From Micrococcus cohnii (GTDB lineage: Bacteria > Actinomycetota > Actinomycetes > Actinomycetales > Micrococcaceae), in contig NZ_JACHNA010000001.1 of assembly GCF_014205175.1 (NCBI RefSeq), positions 1,054,001 through 1,118,000 of the forward strand: a DNA stretch of 64,000 nucleotides, read 5' to 3'. This document shows positions 1 to 8,916 of this stretch, in pieces. Position numbers and translations under genes: made by a program. The notes beneath the pieces are model-generated. The model ran no database searches and was not told where the DNA came from. It saw nothing but the letters and a program-made list of their open reading frames with translations. How positions within the stretch are numbered: position 1 is the first letter of the stretch; each line of letters opens with the position of its first letter.

Positions 1-1071
1 CACTCCGGAGACCATGGCGATGTTCAAGAACGCCTGCCCGACGAACCAGGCCAGGATTCCGAAGGTCGTGATCCGGACGAACACGGAGTCACTGCCGACC
101 GCGACGCGGTACATGCCAGCGGCGAGCGCGGTGAAGAGCAGGACCACCAGCAGAGTGCCCAGCAGCCCCAGCTCCTCGCCGAGGATCGTGAAGATGAAGT
201 CGTTCTGCGCCTCCGGCACGTAGCTCCACTTCTGCCGGGACTGCCCCAGTCCCACGCCCCACCAGCCGCCCGAGGCGAGGGCGTACAGTCCGTTCTCCGG
301 TTGGAAGCACGGGTCCGTGGGGTGGTCACAGTTGCCCAGCCACGCCTGCACACGGACCATGCGGTGACTGGCGAACAGGGTGAGCCCGAGCGTGGCGATG
401 ATCGCGAGTCCGGCCGCCGCAACGAACAGGATCCGGTTCGTGCCGGCCACGTACAGCATCGCGGCGAGCACGCAGACCACGATCAGCGCGGTGCCCAGGT
501 CGTTGCCCGCCATGATCAGCCCCAGCACGATCAGACCGACCGGGAAAATCACCGGCACGACGTCGTGCTTGACCTGCCCGAGGAGCCGTCCCTTGCGCTC
601 GAGCACGGCCCCGCCCCACAGCGCGAGGGCGAGCTTGGCCGCTTCGGCGGGCTGAGCCTGCAGGGGCCCCACACGAAGCCAGTTCCGGTTGCCGCCGACC
701 TCGACGCCCAGCGGCGTGAAGGCCACCAAAGCGAGCAGCACGACGGCGATCCCGACGGCGGGCCAGGCCAGGGCTCTGATCGCCCGCACCGGCAGGAAGG
801 CGGCTCCCAGCAGGCCCACCAGGCCGCCGGCCGCCCAGAACAGCTGGCGCCAGAACAGTCCGTACGACCCGTCGGCCGAGCCGATGCCCTCGACCGAGGA
901 CGACGAGAGCACCATCACCAGACCGATGACGGTGAGCATCAGTGTCGCTCCGCCGATCACCATGGCCGTGACTCCGAGCAGACGCGGGCCTTCCAGCAGA
1001 CCCCACAGTCGCGGACGGCCCGCCGAGAGCATCCCGCGCGGGGAGCGACGTCGTGCCGAGCTCTCAGGCAC
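1..1071 (-). CDS. ftsW: FtsW, SEDS-family septal peptidoglycan polymerase (3' end outside window)
   Basis: This is an integral membrane SEDS glycosyltransferase that polymerises lipid II at the division site with FtsI. The 357 codons in the window form one open frame with alternating hydrophobic segments, a short loop reading GNRNWLRVGPLQAQPAE (the SEDS QPxE signature), a later AGNDLGTAL segment and the PEAQNDFIFTILGEELG loop typical of FtsW. The stop codon lies beyond position 1. I chose the GTG at 1071-1069, which overlaps the murD stop by 8 bases; an ATG at 1032 is the alternative. The gene is the last visible member of the mra/dcw run, and murG and murC would be expected next, outside the window. 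Confidence 0.92.
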   Translation of the reverse strand, partial: MPESSARRRSPRGMLSAGRPRLWGLLEGPRLLGVTAMVIGGATLMLTVIGLVMVLSSSSVEGIGSADGSYGLFWRQLFWAAGGLVGLLGAAFLPVRAIRALAWPAVGIAVVLLALVAFTPLGVEVGGNRNWLRVGPLQAQPAEAAKLALALWGGAVLERKGRLLGQVKHDVVPVIFPVGLIVLGLIMAGNDLGTALIVVCVLAAMLYVAGTNRILFVAAAGLAIIATLGLTLFASHRMVRVQAWLGNCDHPTDPCFQPENGLYALASGGWWGVGLGQSRQKWSYVPEAQNDFIFTILGEELGLLGTLLVVLLFTALAAGMYRVAVGSDSVFVRITTFGILAWFVGQAFLNIAMVSGV

Positions 1072-2650
1072 CGGGCTCCCCCGCGGCCGTGTCCCAGCCG
1101 TGGCGCGTCATCAGCTCGGCGACCGCGTCGATGAAGGCCTCGCCACGGTGAGCGTAGGAGCGGAACTGGTCCATGGAGGCGGCCGCCGGCGCCATCAGCA
1201 CGACGTCGTCGGGGCGCGCGAGCTCGTCCGCACGCGTCACGGCCGCCGTCATCGCGGCCGGACCGTCCTGTCCGCCCCGGCCCGCGGCGTCGGCCATGAT
1301 CCGTTCGACGGGGACCTCGGGCGCGTGCTCGGCCAGCGCGGCCATCAGCGACGACGAGTCGACGCCGAGCACCAGTACGGCCCGCAGGCGGTGGGCGTGC
1401 TCACGCACCAGCTCGTCGTAGGTCACCCCCTTGGGCATGCCGCCGGCGATCCACACGATCGAGGAGAACGCGGCCAGGGACGCGTTGGCTGCGTGCGGGT
1501 TGGTCGCCTTGGAGTCGTTCACCCACATCACGTCACGGCTCTTGGCGACGACCTGGATGCGATGCTCACCACGGTCGTAGCCGCGCAGTCCCTCGCGCAC
1601 GGCCTCGGGGCTCACTCCCACGGCGCGGGTGAGCGCCGCCGCGGCGGCCGCATTGGCGACCGTGTGCCGCGGGGCCACCGGTCCCAGGTCCGCGCGTTCG
1701 GCCAGGGCGACGGCCTCGGTGCGCCGGTTCTCGGTGAAGGCCCGGTCCACGAGCAGCCCGTCGACCAGACCCACCGTGGACAGGCCCGGGGTGTCCGTGG
1801 AGAAGGAGACGGCGCGGCAGCCCCCGGCCACGTCAGCCCGCTCGACCAAGCGCAGGGTCACATCGTCGTGCTCGTTGAACACGCAGGCCAGCCGAGTGCG
1901 CTCGTAGATCCGGCCCTTGGCCTGCGCGTAGGCCTCGTAGGAGCCGTGCCAGTCCACGTGGTCCTCGGCGAGGTTGAGCACCGCGGAGGACTCCGGCTCG
2001 ATGGAATGGGTCCAGTGCAGTTGGAAACTGGACAGCTCCAGAGCCAGCACGTCGAAGCCCTCGGGGTCTCGCACAGCGTCCAGCACGGGGGCGCCGACGT
2101 TGCCAACGGCGGCGGCACGGCGGCCGTCAGCGCGCAGGATCGACTCCACCATGGCCACGGTCGTGGTCTTGCCGTTCGTGCCGGTCAGGCACACCCACGC
2201 GGCTGCGCGCACCTTGTCCCGCACGCGCCAGGCCAGCTCGATATCGGACCAGATCGGCACGCCGGCCGCGTGGGCAGCCATCAGCAGCGGTTGGTCCGGA
2301 CGCCAGCCGGGGCTGGTCACCACGAGGTCGGGCGCCTGCCCGTCGACCATCTGCAGCTCGTTCGTGGCGGCGCGGTCCAGCAGCACATCGGCCACCCCCA
2401 CGATGCGCAGGGTGTCGGCGCGCTGCCGGTTCTCCTCGGAGTCGCTGCCATCGACGACGACGACCCGGGCGCCGAGCTCCACCAGCGTGTCCGCGACGGA
2501 GAATCCGGTGACGCCCAGCCCTGTGACGAGGACCCGAAGCCCAGACCAGCCGTCGGCGTGCCAGCTGCTCAGCCCGGCCACCCGGGGGGTCTGCGCGATC
2601 GGTTCGTGCACCGGCTCCAGACCGGCGGTGTCGGTGGAGGCCGCGGTCAC
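1064..2650 (-). CDS. murD: UDP-N-acetylmuramoylalanine–D-glutamate ligase MurD
   Basis: MurD is a cytoplasmic Mur ligase that adds D-glutamate to UDP-MurNAc-L-Ala using ATP. The 528-residue product has the N-terminal nucleotide-fold motif GLGVTGFS near residue 44, the ATP loop GTNGKTT at about 157-163, and the C-terminal Mur ligase segment with WVNDSKATNPHA. It starts with GTG at 2650, which overlaps the mraY stop (GTGA), so the two are translationally coupled; its own end overlaps ftsW. The length is slightly above that of typical MurD because of about 35 extra N-terminal residues. Family identification is secure. Confidence 0.95.
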   Translation of the reverse strand: MTAASTDTAGLEPVHEPIAQTPRVAGLSSWHADGWSGLRVLVTGLGVTGFSVADTLVELGARVVVVDGSDSEENRQRADTLRIVGVADVLLDRAATNELQMVDGQAPDLVVTSPGWRPDQPLLMAAHAAGVPIWSDIELAWRVRDKVRAAAWVCLTGTNGKTTTVAMVESILRADGRRAAAVGNVGAPVLDAVRDPEGFDVLALELSSFQLHWTHSIEPESSAVLNLAEDHVDWHGSYEAYAQAKGRIYERTRLACVFNEHDDVTLRLVERADVAGGCRAVSFSTDTPGLSTVGLVDGLLVDRAFTENRRTEAVALAERADLGPVAPRHTVANAAAAAALTRAVGVSPEAVREGLRGYDRGEHRIQVVAKSRDVMWVNDSKATNPHAANASLAAFSSIVWIAGGMPKGVTYDELVREHAHRLRAVLVLGVDSSSLMAALAEHAPEVPVERIMADAAGRGGQDGPAAMTAAVTRADELARPDDVVLMAPAAASMDQFRSYAHRGEAFIDAVAELMTRHGWDTAAGEPGA

Positions 2651-3774
2651 GGTGCCACCCCCTGCAGGGTGCCTGCGCTCAGCAGCCACTCCGAGTAGAA
2701 GATCGCCATGCCGATGACGACGCAGACCAGGCTGATCAGCCAGAAGCGCACGACCACGGTCACCTCGGCCCAGCCCTTGAGCTCGAAGTGGTGCTGCAAC
2801 GGCGCCATGAGGAACACGCGCTTGCCGCCGGAGAGTTTGAAGTATCCGACCTGGATGATCACGGACAGCGTGATCGCCACCATCAGGCCCGCGAGCACGA
2901 TCACCAGCAGCTCGGTGCGCGTGAAGATCGCGAAACCGGCCAGCGCCCCGCCGAGTGCCAGGGAGCCGGTGTCCCCCATGAAGATCTTGGCCGGGGAGGT
3001 GTTCCACCACAGGAATCCCATCAGGGCGCCGGTGAGGATCGAGGCCAGCAGCGCGAGGTCCAACGGATCGCGCACCTCATAGCAGCCCGCGCCGGTCACC
3101 CGACCGCAGGCCTGGCTGGCCTGGAAGATGGACATGAGCACATAGGCGCCGGTGACCATGGCGGTCGCGCCAGTCGCCAGGCCGTCGAGCCCGTCGGTGA
3201 GGTTCACGGCGTTCGTCGTGGCGGTCGTGATCAGATTCGACCAGATCACGACGAGCAGGTACATGACGATGGGCCCGAGGAAGGCAAGGTCGAGCCACGG
3301 GATGTCGCGCACGAAGGAGATCGCCGACGAGGCGGGAGTGAAGCCGTCCTCGTTGGGGAAGTTCAGGGCCAGCACGGCGAAGATCGTGCCGATCAGCCCC
3401 TGCAGCACGATCTTGCCCCGCGGGGTCAGGCCGAGCGACTGCTGCTTCGTGATCTTCGTGAAGTCGTCGATGAACCCGACGAAGCCCATGCCGACGGTCA
3501 GGAACAGCAGGATCAGTCCCGAGGCGGACGGCCCGGCCGGGCCCAGGCCGAACAGGCCCATGAGGGCGTGCGTCAGGAAGTAGACGACCACGAGTGCGAC
3601 CAGGAAGACCGCGCCGCCCATCGTCGGGGTGCCGCGCTTGGTCTTGTGCGTGGTCGGCCCGTCGTCACGGACGAACTGGCCGTAGCCCTTGTGGACCAGG
3701 AACTTGATGAACAGCGGGGTGCCGATGGCCGTGAAGATCAGGCCGAGGACGCCGCCGATGAGCAGTGCGATCAC
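2647..3774 (-). CDS. mraY: Phospho-N-acetylmuramoyl-pentapeptide transferase MraY
   Basis: MraY transfers phospho-MurNAc-pentapeptide to undecaprenyl phosphate, making lipid I at the inner face of the membrane. The 375-residue protein has about ten hydrophobic helices. It also has the family signatures GFIDDFTK (the paired aspartates), NLTDGLDGLA, FMGDTGSLALGG and the histidine-rich PLQHHFELKGW loop near the C-terminus. It starts with GTG at 3774 and shares a GTGA overlap with the murF stop, and its own stop overlaps the murD start. It lies in the mra operon in canonical order. Confidence 0.96.
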   Translation of the reverse strand: MIALLIGGVLGLIFTAIGTPLFIKFLVHKGYGQFVRDDGPTTHKTKRGTPTMGGAVFLVALVVVYFLTHALMGLFGLGPAGPSASGLILLFLTVGMGFVGFIDDFTKITKQQSLGLTPRGKIVLQGLIGTIFAVLALNFPNEDGFTPASSAISFVRDIPWLDLAFLGPIVMYLLVVIWSNLITTATTNAVNLTDGLDGLATGATAMVTGAYVLMSIFQASQACGRVTGAGCYEVRDPLDLALLASILTGALMGFLWWNTSPAKIFMGDTGSLALGGALAGFAIFTRTELLVIVLAGLMVAITLSVIIQVGYFKLSGGKRVFLMAPLQHHFELKGWAEVTVVVRFWLISLVCVVIGMAIFYSEWLLSAGTLQGVAP

Positions 3775-5294
3775 GCCCGCCCCTCCTTGGTGTCAGTGGT
3801 CGATGCCGCCGTGCCGGAGGCCGGGGCGGCCGCCAGACGTTCGCCGAGTGCTGCGAGTCCGGAGCCGTTCGAGGACTTCACCAGCACGATGTCCCCCGGC
3901 CGCAGCTCCCGTTCGAGCACGGCGTAGGCCTCGTCGAGGTCGGCGGCGAAATGCGCCTCCTCGCCCCACGAGCCCTCGTTCAGGGCCCCGATGTAGAGCG
4001 GACGGGCACCGGCGCCCACCACCAGCAGCTGCGCGATGTTCAGCCGGACGATCGACTCTCCGACGAGGGTGTGCTCCCGGATGTGCTCGTCGCCGAGCTC
4101 GAGCATCTCCCCGAGCACGGCCCAGGTGCGGCGACCGGTGGCCCGCCCGAGTCCCGCGAGGGTCTTGAGCGCGGCCCGCATCGACTCGGGGTTGGCGTTG
4201 TAGGCGTCGTTGTAGATCGTCACACCGTCGGCCCGGTCGGTCCGTTCCATGCGGAAGCGGCTGGTGGGGCCCAGTCCGTCGAGCACGCGAGCGATCGCGT
4301 CCGCGGGCACACCCGCGGCGAGCGCGGCCGCGGCCGCGGCCAGGGCGTTGGCGGCGTGATGTGTGCCCGTCAGGCCCGAACGCACCGCGGTGCCCGGCGC
4401 GCGGACGTCCTCGCCGAGCACCAAGTCGAACCCGGGGCGCCCCTCGTCGTCGGCGTGCAGGCCCCGGCCCAGGGCCACGCCCCGAACCTGACCGTCGGCG
4501 ATCTGCTCGCCCAGTCCGGACACGGCGTCCTCATCGACGCTGAACCACATAACGGGCGCCGTGGTGCGTGCGGCCATCGCGGCCACGCGTGGGTCGTCGC
4601 GATTGAGCACGGCGACCCCGTCGGAGCCGAGCGCCTCGACGAGCTCGCCCTTGGTCTTGGCGATGTTCTCCACCCCGCCGAACGTGCCGGCGTGCGCGGT
4701 GCCTACCATGAGCACGACGCCGATGTCCGGTGGCGCGATGTCACACAGGTACTCGATGTTGCCGACGTGGTCGGCGCCCATCTCGAGCACGAGATACCGC
4801 GTGTCCAGCTCCGCCTCGAAGACGGTCAGCGGCACGCCGACCTCCCCGTTGTACGAACCGATCGGGGCGATGGTCGGGCCGTGCTCGGCGAGGATCGCCG
4901 CGAGCAGGTCCTTCGTCGTGGTCTTCCCGGCCGAACCGGTGATGCCGATGACCGTCGTCGGCGAGTGCGCGCGGACACGCCGCACCACCTCGCGGGCGAT
5001 CGCGCCCATGGCCAGGACCGCGTCCTGGACGAGGATCGACGGGTGCGGGTTCCGGTCGGCGTCGTGGGTCTCGCGTTCGGCGAGCACAGCGGCGGCCCCG
5101 GCGCTCAGCGCGGCGTCGATGAAGTCGTGGCCGTCGGCCTTCTCGCCCGGCTTGGCGACGTACAGGACTGCCTCCTGCGCGCCGACCTGACGGGAGTCCG
5201 GGGTGACGGCTCTCAGCACGGTCTGCGGGTCCAGCCCCGGCTGGATCCTGCCGCCTGTGACCTGGGCGATTTCGTCTGCGGTGAGTGCGATCAT
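3771..5294 (-). CDS. murF: UDP-MurNAc-tripeptide–D-alanyl-D-alanine ligase MurF
   Basis: MurF adds D-Ala-D-Ala to the UDP-MurNAc-tripeptide, the last cytoplasmic precursor step. The product is 507 residues, with the N-terminal Mur ligase catalytic-domain segment TPDSRQVG near residue 31, the ATP loop ITGSAGKTTTKDLL at about 118-131, the central YNDAYNANPESM signature and the C-terminal domain with VLGEMLELG. It starts with ATG at 5294, 12 nt after the murE stop. Its stop overlaps the mraY start, so both flanks indicate cotranscription. Confidence 0.96.
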   Translation of the reverse strand: MIALTADEIAQVTGGRIQPGLDPQTVLRAVTPDSRQVGAQEAVLYVAKPGEKADGHDFIDAALSAGAAAVLAERETHDADRNPHPSILVQDAVLAMGAIAREVVRRVRAHSPTTVIGITGSAGKTTTKDLLAAILAEHGPTIAPIGSYNGEVGVPLTVFEAELDTRYLVLEMGADHVGNIEYLCDIAPPDIGVVLMVGTAHAGTFGGVENIAKTKGELVEALGSDGVAVLNRDDPRVAAMAARTTAPVMWFSVDEDAVSGLGEQIADGQVRGVALGRGLHADDEGRPGFDLVLGEDVRAPGTAVRSGLTGTHHAANALAAAAAALAAGVPADAIARVLDGLGPTSRFRMERTDRADGVTIYNDAYNANPESMRAALKTLAGLGRATGRRTWAVLGEMLELGDEHIREHTLVGESIVRLNIAQLLVVGAGARPLYIGALNEGSWGEEAHFAADLDEAYAVLERELRPGDIVLVKSSNGSGLAALGERLAAAPASGTAASTTDTKEGRA

Positions 5295-5306
5295 GTCGGG
5301 TAGACC

Positions 5307-7058
5307 TTACCGCGCCGCGTTCGGGTGCTCGGTCAGGTCCGCGCCGTCAGGCCCGTGCCGTTCGGACAGCCGCGCGCGCAGCTCGACCCGGTCGTCGATG
5401 TCCACGCGCACCCCCGCGAAGTCCTGATACGTCTCGTGGCCGCGCCCGGCCAGCAGGATGCTGTCCTCATCGGAGGCGAGGCGCACGGCCAGCGCGATGG
5501 CGTCGGCGCGGGGCGCGGACTCGTGGACCTCCACGTGCCGCCCCCGCGCGCACCCGGCCTCGGCCTGCTCGCGCACACCGGCAAGCACCTCTGCGCGGAT
5601 CGCCGCCGGGTCCTCGCTGTGCGGGTCGTCGTCAGTGACGACCACGACGTCGGCGTGCTGCGCGGCGATCCGTCCCATCAGCGGTCGCTTGGTCGCATCG
5701 CGGTCACCAGTCGCGCCGAAGACCAGGATCGTCCGGCCGCTCGAGCGGCCCGTCGCCTGCCGGGCGCGGGCCAGGGCCGTCATGGACTGCACCAGGCCAT
5801 CGGGGTTGTGGGCGAAGTCGACGACGCCGTCCGGCTCGCGGCCGACGACCTCCATGCGACCGGGCACGGCCGCGGCGAACGGCCCCTCGCCCGCCGGCAC
5901 GTCCGTGACCTCGGCGACCGCGCGGACCGCCTCCTCCAGGCCGAGGTCCGGGACCAGACGCTCGAGAACCATGAGCGCCGCCAGCGCCGCGTTGGCGACA
6001 TTGAACAGCCCGGGCAGGCCCACCGACGCGCGAAGACGCACTCCGGTCTCGGCGTGCTCGAGGGCGAAACGGTGTCCCAGGCCGTCCGGCGTCGCCTCCA
6101 CGACGCTCCAGTCGGCCTTCAGTTCGGGGTGCTCGGCCGCCAGCCTGCCCGGCCGCGCCGCGGCCGGGCCAAGCGCCAGGGTCGTCGTCTCGGCGGTGGC
6201 CGCCTGCGCCATCGCGACGCCGTGCTCCGGGCCCTCGCCGCCATCGAGGACGATCACGGCCCGCGCCGTCCGCTCGGCCGTGAACAGCCCCGCTTTGGCC
6301 TCGAAGTACTCCTGCATGGAGCCGTGCAGGTCCAGGTGGTCCTGGGTCAGGTTCGTGAACCCGGCCACGGCGTAGCGCAAACCCGCGATCCGCTCGTAGG
6401 ACACGGCGTGGGAGGAGACCTCCATGACGACGGTGTCGACGGCTTCCTCGCGCATCAGGGCCATCAGTCCGTGCAGCTGTGTCGACTCCGGGGTCGTCAG
6501 CGACGACGGCACGGCCCGGCGTCCGGCGCGGGTGAGGATGGTGCCGATCACGCCCGTGCGGCGGGACAGGGCCTCGAGGAGCGACGCGGCGAGGAAGCTC
6601 GTCGTCGTCTTGCCGTTCGTGCCGGTGATGCCCAGCAGGCTCGGCCCCGCGTCCAGCCCGTGCCCGTAGATGCCGGCCGCGGCGAGACCCGCGGCCGTGC
6701 GCACGCGGGGCACCACGAGGGCCGGCGCCTGCTCGAGCCCCGCCGAGCGCATCAGCTCGAGCCCATCGGCATCGGTGAGCACGGCCGCCGCGCCGGCCTC
6801 CCACGCGGCCCGCGCGAACTGCGCACCGTGCGCCTTCGCGCCGGGCAGCGCGATGTACAGGTCACCGGAACGCACAACCCGGGAGTCCAGACAGGCCCCG
6901 GTCACCGGTGCCGCCTCATGCACCGGACCATGCTCGCGGACCTGAACGCCGGCCTGACGCAGCCGGGCGGTCAGGTCGGACAGCCTGGTCCCCGCCGTAC
7001 TGCTCGGCCGGAACGCGAGGTCCTGCTCGGCAAGGGTGAGACGGTCATCCGTGGTCAT
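5307..7058 (-). CDS. murE: UDP-MurNAc-L-Ala-D-Glu ligase MurE, probably L-lysine-adding type
   Basis: MurE adds the third peptide residue to UDP-MurNAc-L-Ala-D-Glu. In the 583-residue product the ATP loop ITGTNGKTT lies at about 144-152, and STQLHGLMALM and FTNLTQDHLDLHG follow in the central domain. The amino-acid selectivity motif, DNPR in meso-DAP enzymes, reads DDPH at residues 477-480, within TDDDPHSEDP. Loss of the arginine that binds DAP argues for lysine or another diamine, which fits Micrococcaceae. An N-terminal extension of about 25 residues precedes the first domain. It sits 52 nt downstream of the ftsI stop and 12 nt before murF. Confidence 0.94.
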   Translation of the reverse strand: MTTDDRLTLAEQDLAFRPSSTAGTRLSDLTARLRQAGVQVREHGPVHEAAPVTGACLDSRVVRSGDLYIALPGAKAHGAQFARAAWEAGAAAVLTDADGLELMRSAGLEQAPALVVPRVRTAAGLAAAGIYGHGLDAGPSLLGITGTNGKTTTSFLAASLLEALSRRTGVIGTILTRAGRRAVPSSLTTPESTQLHGLMALMREEAVDTVVMEVSSHAVSYERIAGLRYAVAGFTNLTQDHLDLHGSMQEYFEAKAGLFTAERTARAVIVLDGGEGPEHGVAMAQAATAETTTLALGPAAARPGRLAAEHPELKADWSVVEATPDGLGHRFALEHAETGVRLRASVGLPGLFNVANAALAALMVLERLVPDLGLEEAVRAVAEVTDVPAGEGPFAAAVPGRMEVVGREPDGVVDFAHNPDGLVQSMTALARARQATGRSSGRTILVFGATGDRDATKRPLMGRIAAQHADVVVVTDDDPHSEDPAAIRAEVLAGVREQAEAGCARGRHVEVHESAPRADAIALAVRLASDEDSILLAGRGHETYQDFAGVRVDIDDRVELRARLSERHGPDGADLTEHPNAAR

Positions 7059-7110
7059 CTGCGGCTCCTGTGCGGTTCAGCGTGGTCGGGGGCGAGGTGA
7101 CGGCGCGCCG

Positions 7111-8916
7111 TCACCAGGGTCGGTCCTGCGGGTCGTCGACGAAGACGTCGTAGTCGTGGGGCTCGTCGCCGGTGGCCGGGACGTTCTCGTGGCGGAGCAT
7201 GAACTCGAGCATCTCGGCGGCGGTCTTGTCGACGTCGGCGTCGAGCGTGCGCCCCTCGGGGCGATGCAGTGAGACGGACACGACGAAGCGCGGGTCGTCG
7301 AGCGGAGCGACCCCCGTGAAACCGAGGTTGTAGCCGTCGTACGTGCCCGATTCACCGGCCACCTGCGCGGTCGAGGACTTGCCGCCGACGCGGTATCCGG
7401 GGATCTTCGCGTCCTTGCTCGTACCCCGCGTGACGACGGTCTCCATCATGCGCAGCAGCTGTGTCGCCGTCTGCTCGTCGATGACGCGTCGGGGCTCACC
7501 GGCGTCCCAACGGTGTTCCGCGCCGGAGGCGTCGACCGTCGCGTCGATCAGGCGAGCCGGCACGAGCTCGCCGCCGTTGGCCAGCGCCTGGTACATCTGC
7601 GCGGTGTGCAGAGTGGTCTGGGAGTACCCCTGGCCGAACGTCGTCGTCAGGCGAGTGCGCTGGTCCCACTCCTCCGGCGGACGCAGCCGGCCGGAGGCCT
7701 CATAGGGCATGCCGACCTGAATGGGTTCGCCGATGCCGAACCGCTTCATGTACTCATAGCGCGTCGTCGCCGAGACCTCCCGAGCGACCTGCACCGTGCC
7801 GACGTTGTACGAGCGGGCGAAGATGCCGGCGACGGTCATCTCGTACTCGGCGTGCGGTGAGGCGTCGTTGATGGTCTCGCCGTCGAACTCCTTCTTGCTG
7901 GGCACGTCGTACCCCGTCTGGGCGGTGACGTCCGAGGCGTCGAGGGAGGCCGCCATCGTGAGCGCCTTGCCGGTCGAGCCCGCCTCATAGGCCTGCGTCA
8001 TCGCCGTGGGGCGCCAGAACATCTGGTCGACCCCCTTGGGGTCGGCGGGGTCGACCGTGGTGGAGTCGGCCATCGCGATCACCTCGCCGGTCTTCACGTC
8101 CATCACGACGATGTTCCCCCACTCCGCCTCGTACTCCGCCTGTTTGGCCGCGATGAGCTCCTGGGCGTACCACTGGGCGTCCTTGTCGATCGTCAGCCGC
8201 AGATCCGAGCCGTCGACCGCGGGGATCTCGCTGTGATCCGCGTTGGGGATGCGCACTCCGTTAGCAGCGACCTCGTATTGACGGCGGCCCGGCGTACCCG
8301 CGAGCACCTCCTGCTGCGAGACCTCCATGCCCTCCTGGGCCACGCCGTCGGCCGAGAGGAACCCGACGATGGAGCCGGCGACCGGCCCGTTCGGGTACAT
8401 GCGTCGGTCCACGGGCTCGGCGATCAGGCCGGGGATCTTCAGGTCCAGCGCCAGATCGCGCAGCTGCGGGGTCACCGAACGCTTGACGACGGCGTACGGC
8501 TTGTCGCCCACCATCAGCTTCTTGAGCTCGTCCTCGGGGATGCCGATGACGCCCGAGAGTTCGCGCAGCCGATCCTCGATCTCGACGTGCTCATTCTCGC
8601 CGGTCTCGGCGTTCCACTCCTGGAAGTCCTTGACGAGACGCTGATCAACGACGAGGTCGAAACGCTGCACCGAGGCCGCGAGCACATCGCCGTCGCGGTC
8701 CAGGATCGCGCCGCGCTGCGGCGCGATGGACTGGGTGCGCATGCGCTCCTCGACGGCCTTGGTCGCCTGTCCGAACGGGTCGAGGCCCTGCACCCAGACC
8801 AGGCGCAGGCACAGCACGAGCAACAGCAGCAGGGAGACGAGCATGAGCCGACGTGCCCGTCGGCGCGTCGGCACCCCCGGCCCGGCCACGTCCAGGTTCG
8901 CGAGAGGCCCCGGCAT
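7111..8916 (-). CDS. ftsI: FtsI, class B penicillin-binding protein (septal transpeptidase)
   Basis: FtsI is the septal D,D-transpeptidase paired with FtsW. The 601-residue product has a short cytoplasmic tail, one membrane anchor at about 24-42, the PBP dimerisation domain with PQRGAILDRDG at 67-77, and a C-terminal transpeptidase domain. The catalytic motif STGK is at 314-317 and SYN at 369-371. The third motif, normally KTG, reads K513-S-S in GGKSSTAQ, a conservative but notable change. The start is ATG at 8916, overlapping the ftsL stop by one base (TGATG). A beta-lactam-reactive serine is expected at S314. Confidence 0.95.
   Translation of the reverse strand: MPGPLANLDVAGPGVPTRRRARRLMLVSLLLLLVLCLRLVWVQGLDPFGQATKAVEERMRTQSIAPQRGAILDRDGDVLAASVQRFDLVVDQRLVKDFQEWNAETGENEHVEIEDRLRELSGVIGIPEDELKKLMVGDKPYAVVKRSVTPQLRDLALDLKIPGLIAEPVDRRMYPNGPVAGSIVGFLSADGVAQEGMEVSQQEVLAGTPGRRQYEVAANGVRIPNADHSEIPAVDGSDLRLTIDKDAQWYAQELIAAKQAEYEAEWGNIVVMDVKTGEVIAMADSTTVDPADPKGVDQMFWRPTAMTQAYEAGSTGKALTMAASLDASDVTAQTGYDVPSKKEFDGETINDASPHAEYEMTVAGIFARSYNVGTVQVAREVSATTRYEYMKRFGIGEPIQVGMPYEASGRLRPPEEWDQRTRLTTTFGQGYSQTTLHTAQMYQALANGGELVPARLIDATVDASGAEHRWDAGEPRRVIDEQTATQLLRMMETVVTRGTSKDAKIPGYRVGGKSSTAQVAGESGTYDGYNLGFTGVAPLDDPRFVVSVSLHRPEGRTLDADVDKTAAEMLEFMLRHENVPATGDEPHDYDVFVDDPQDRPW

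Noticed and set aside
301-2698. Long plus-strand frames opposite ftsW, murD and other minus-strand genes
   Set aside because: They are antisense shadows of GC-rich codons, with biased Arg/His/Gly content and no family motifs.
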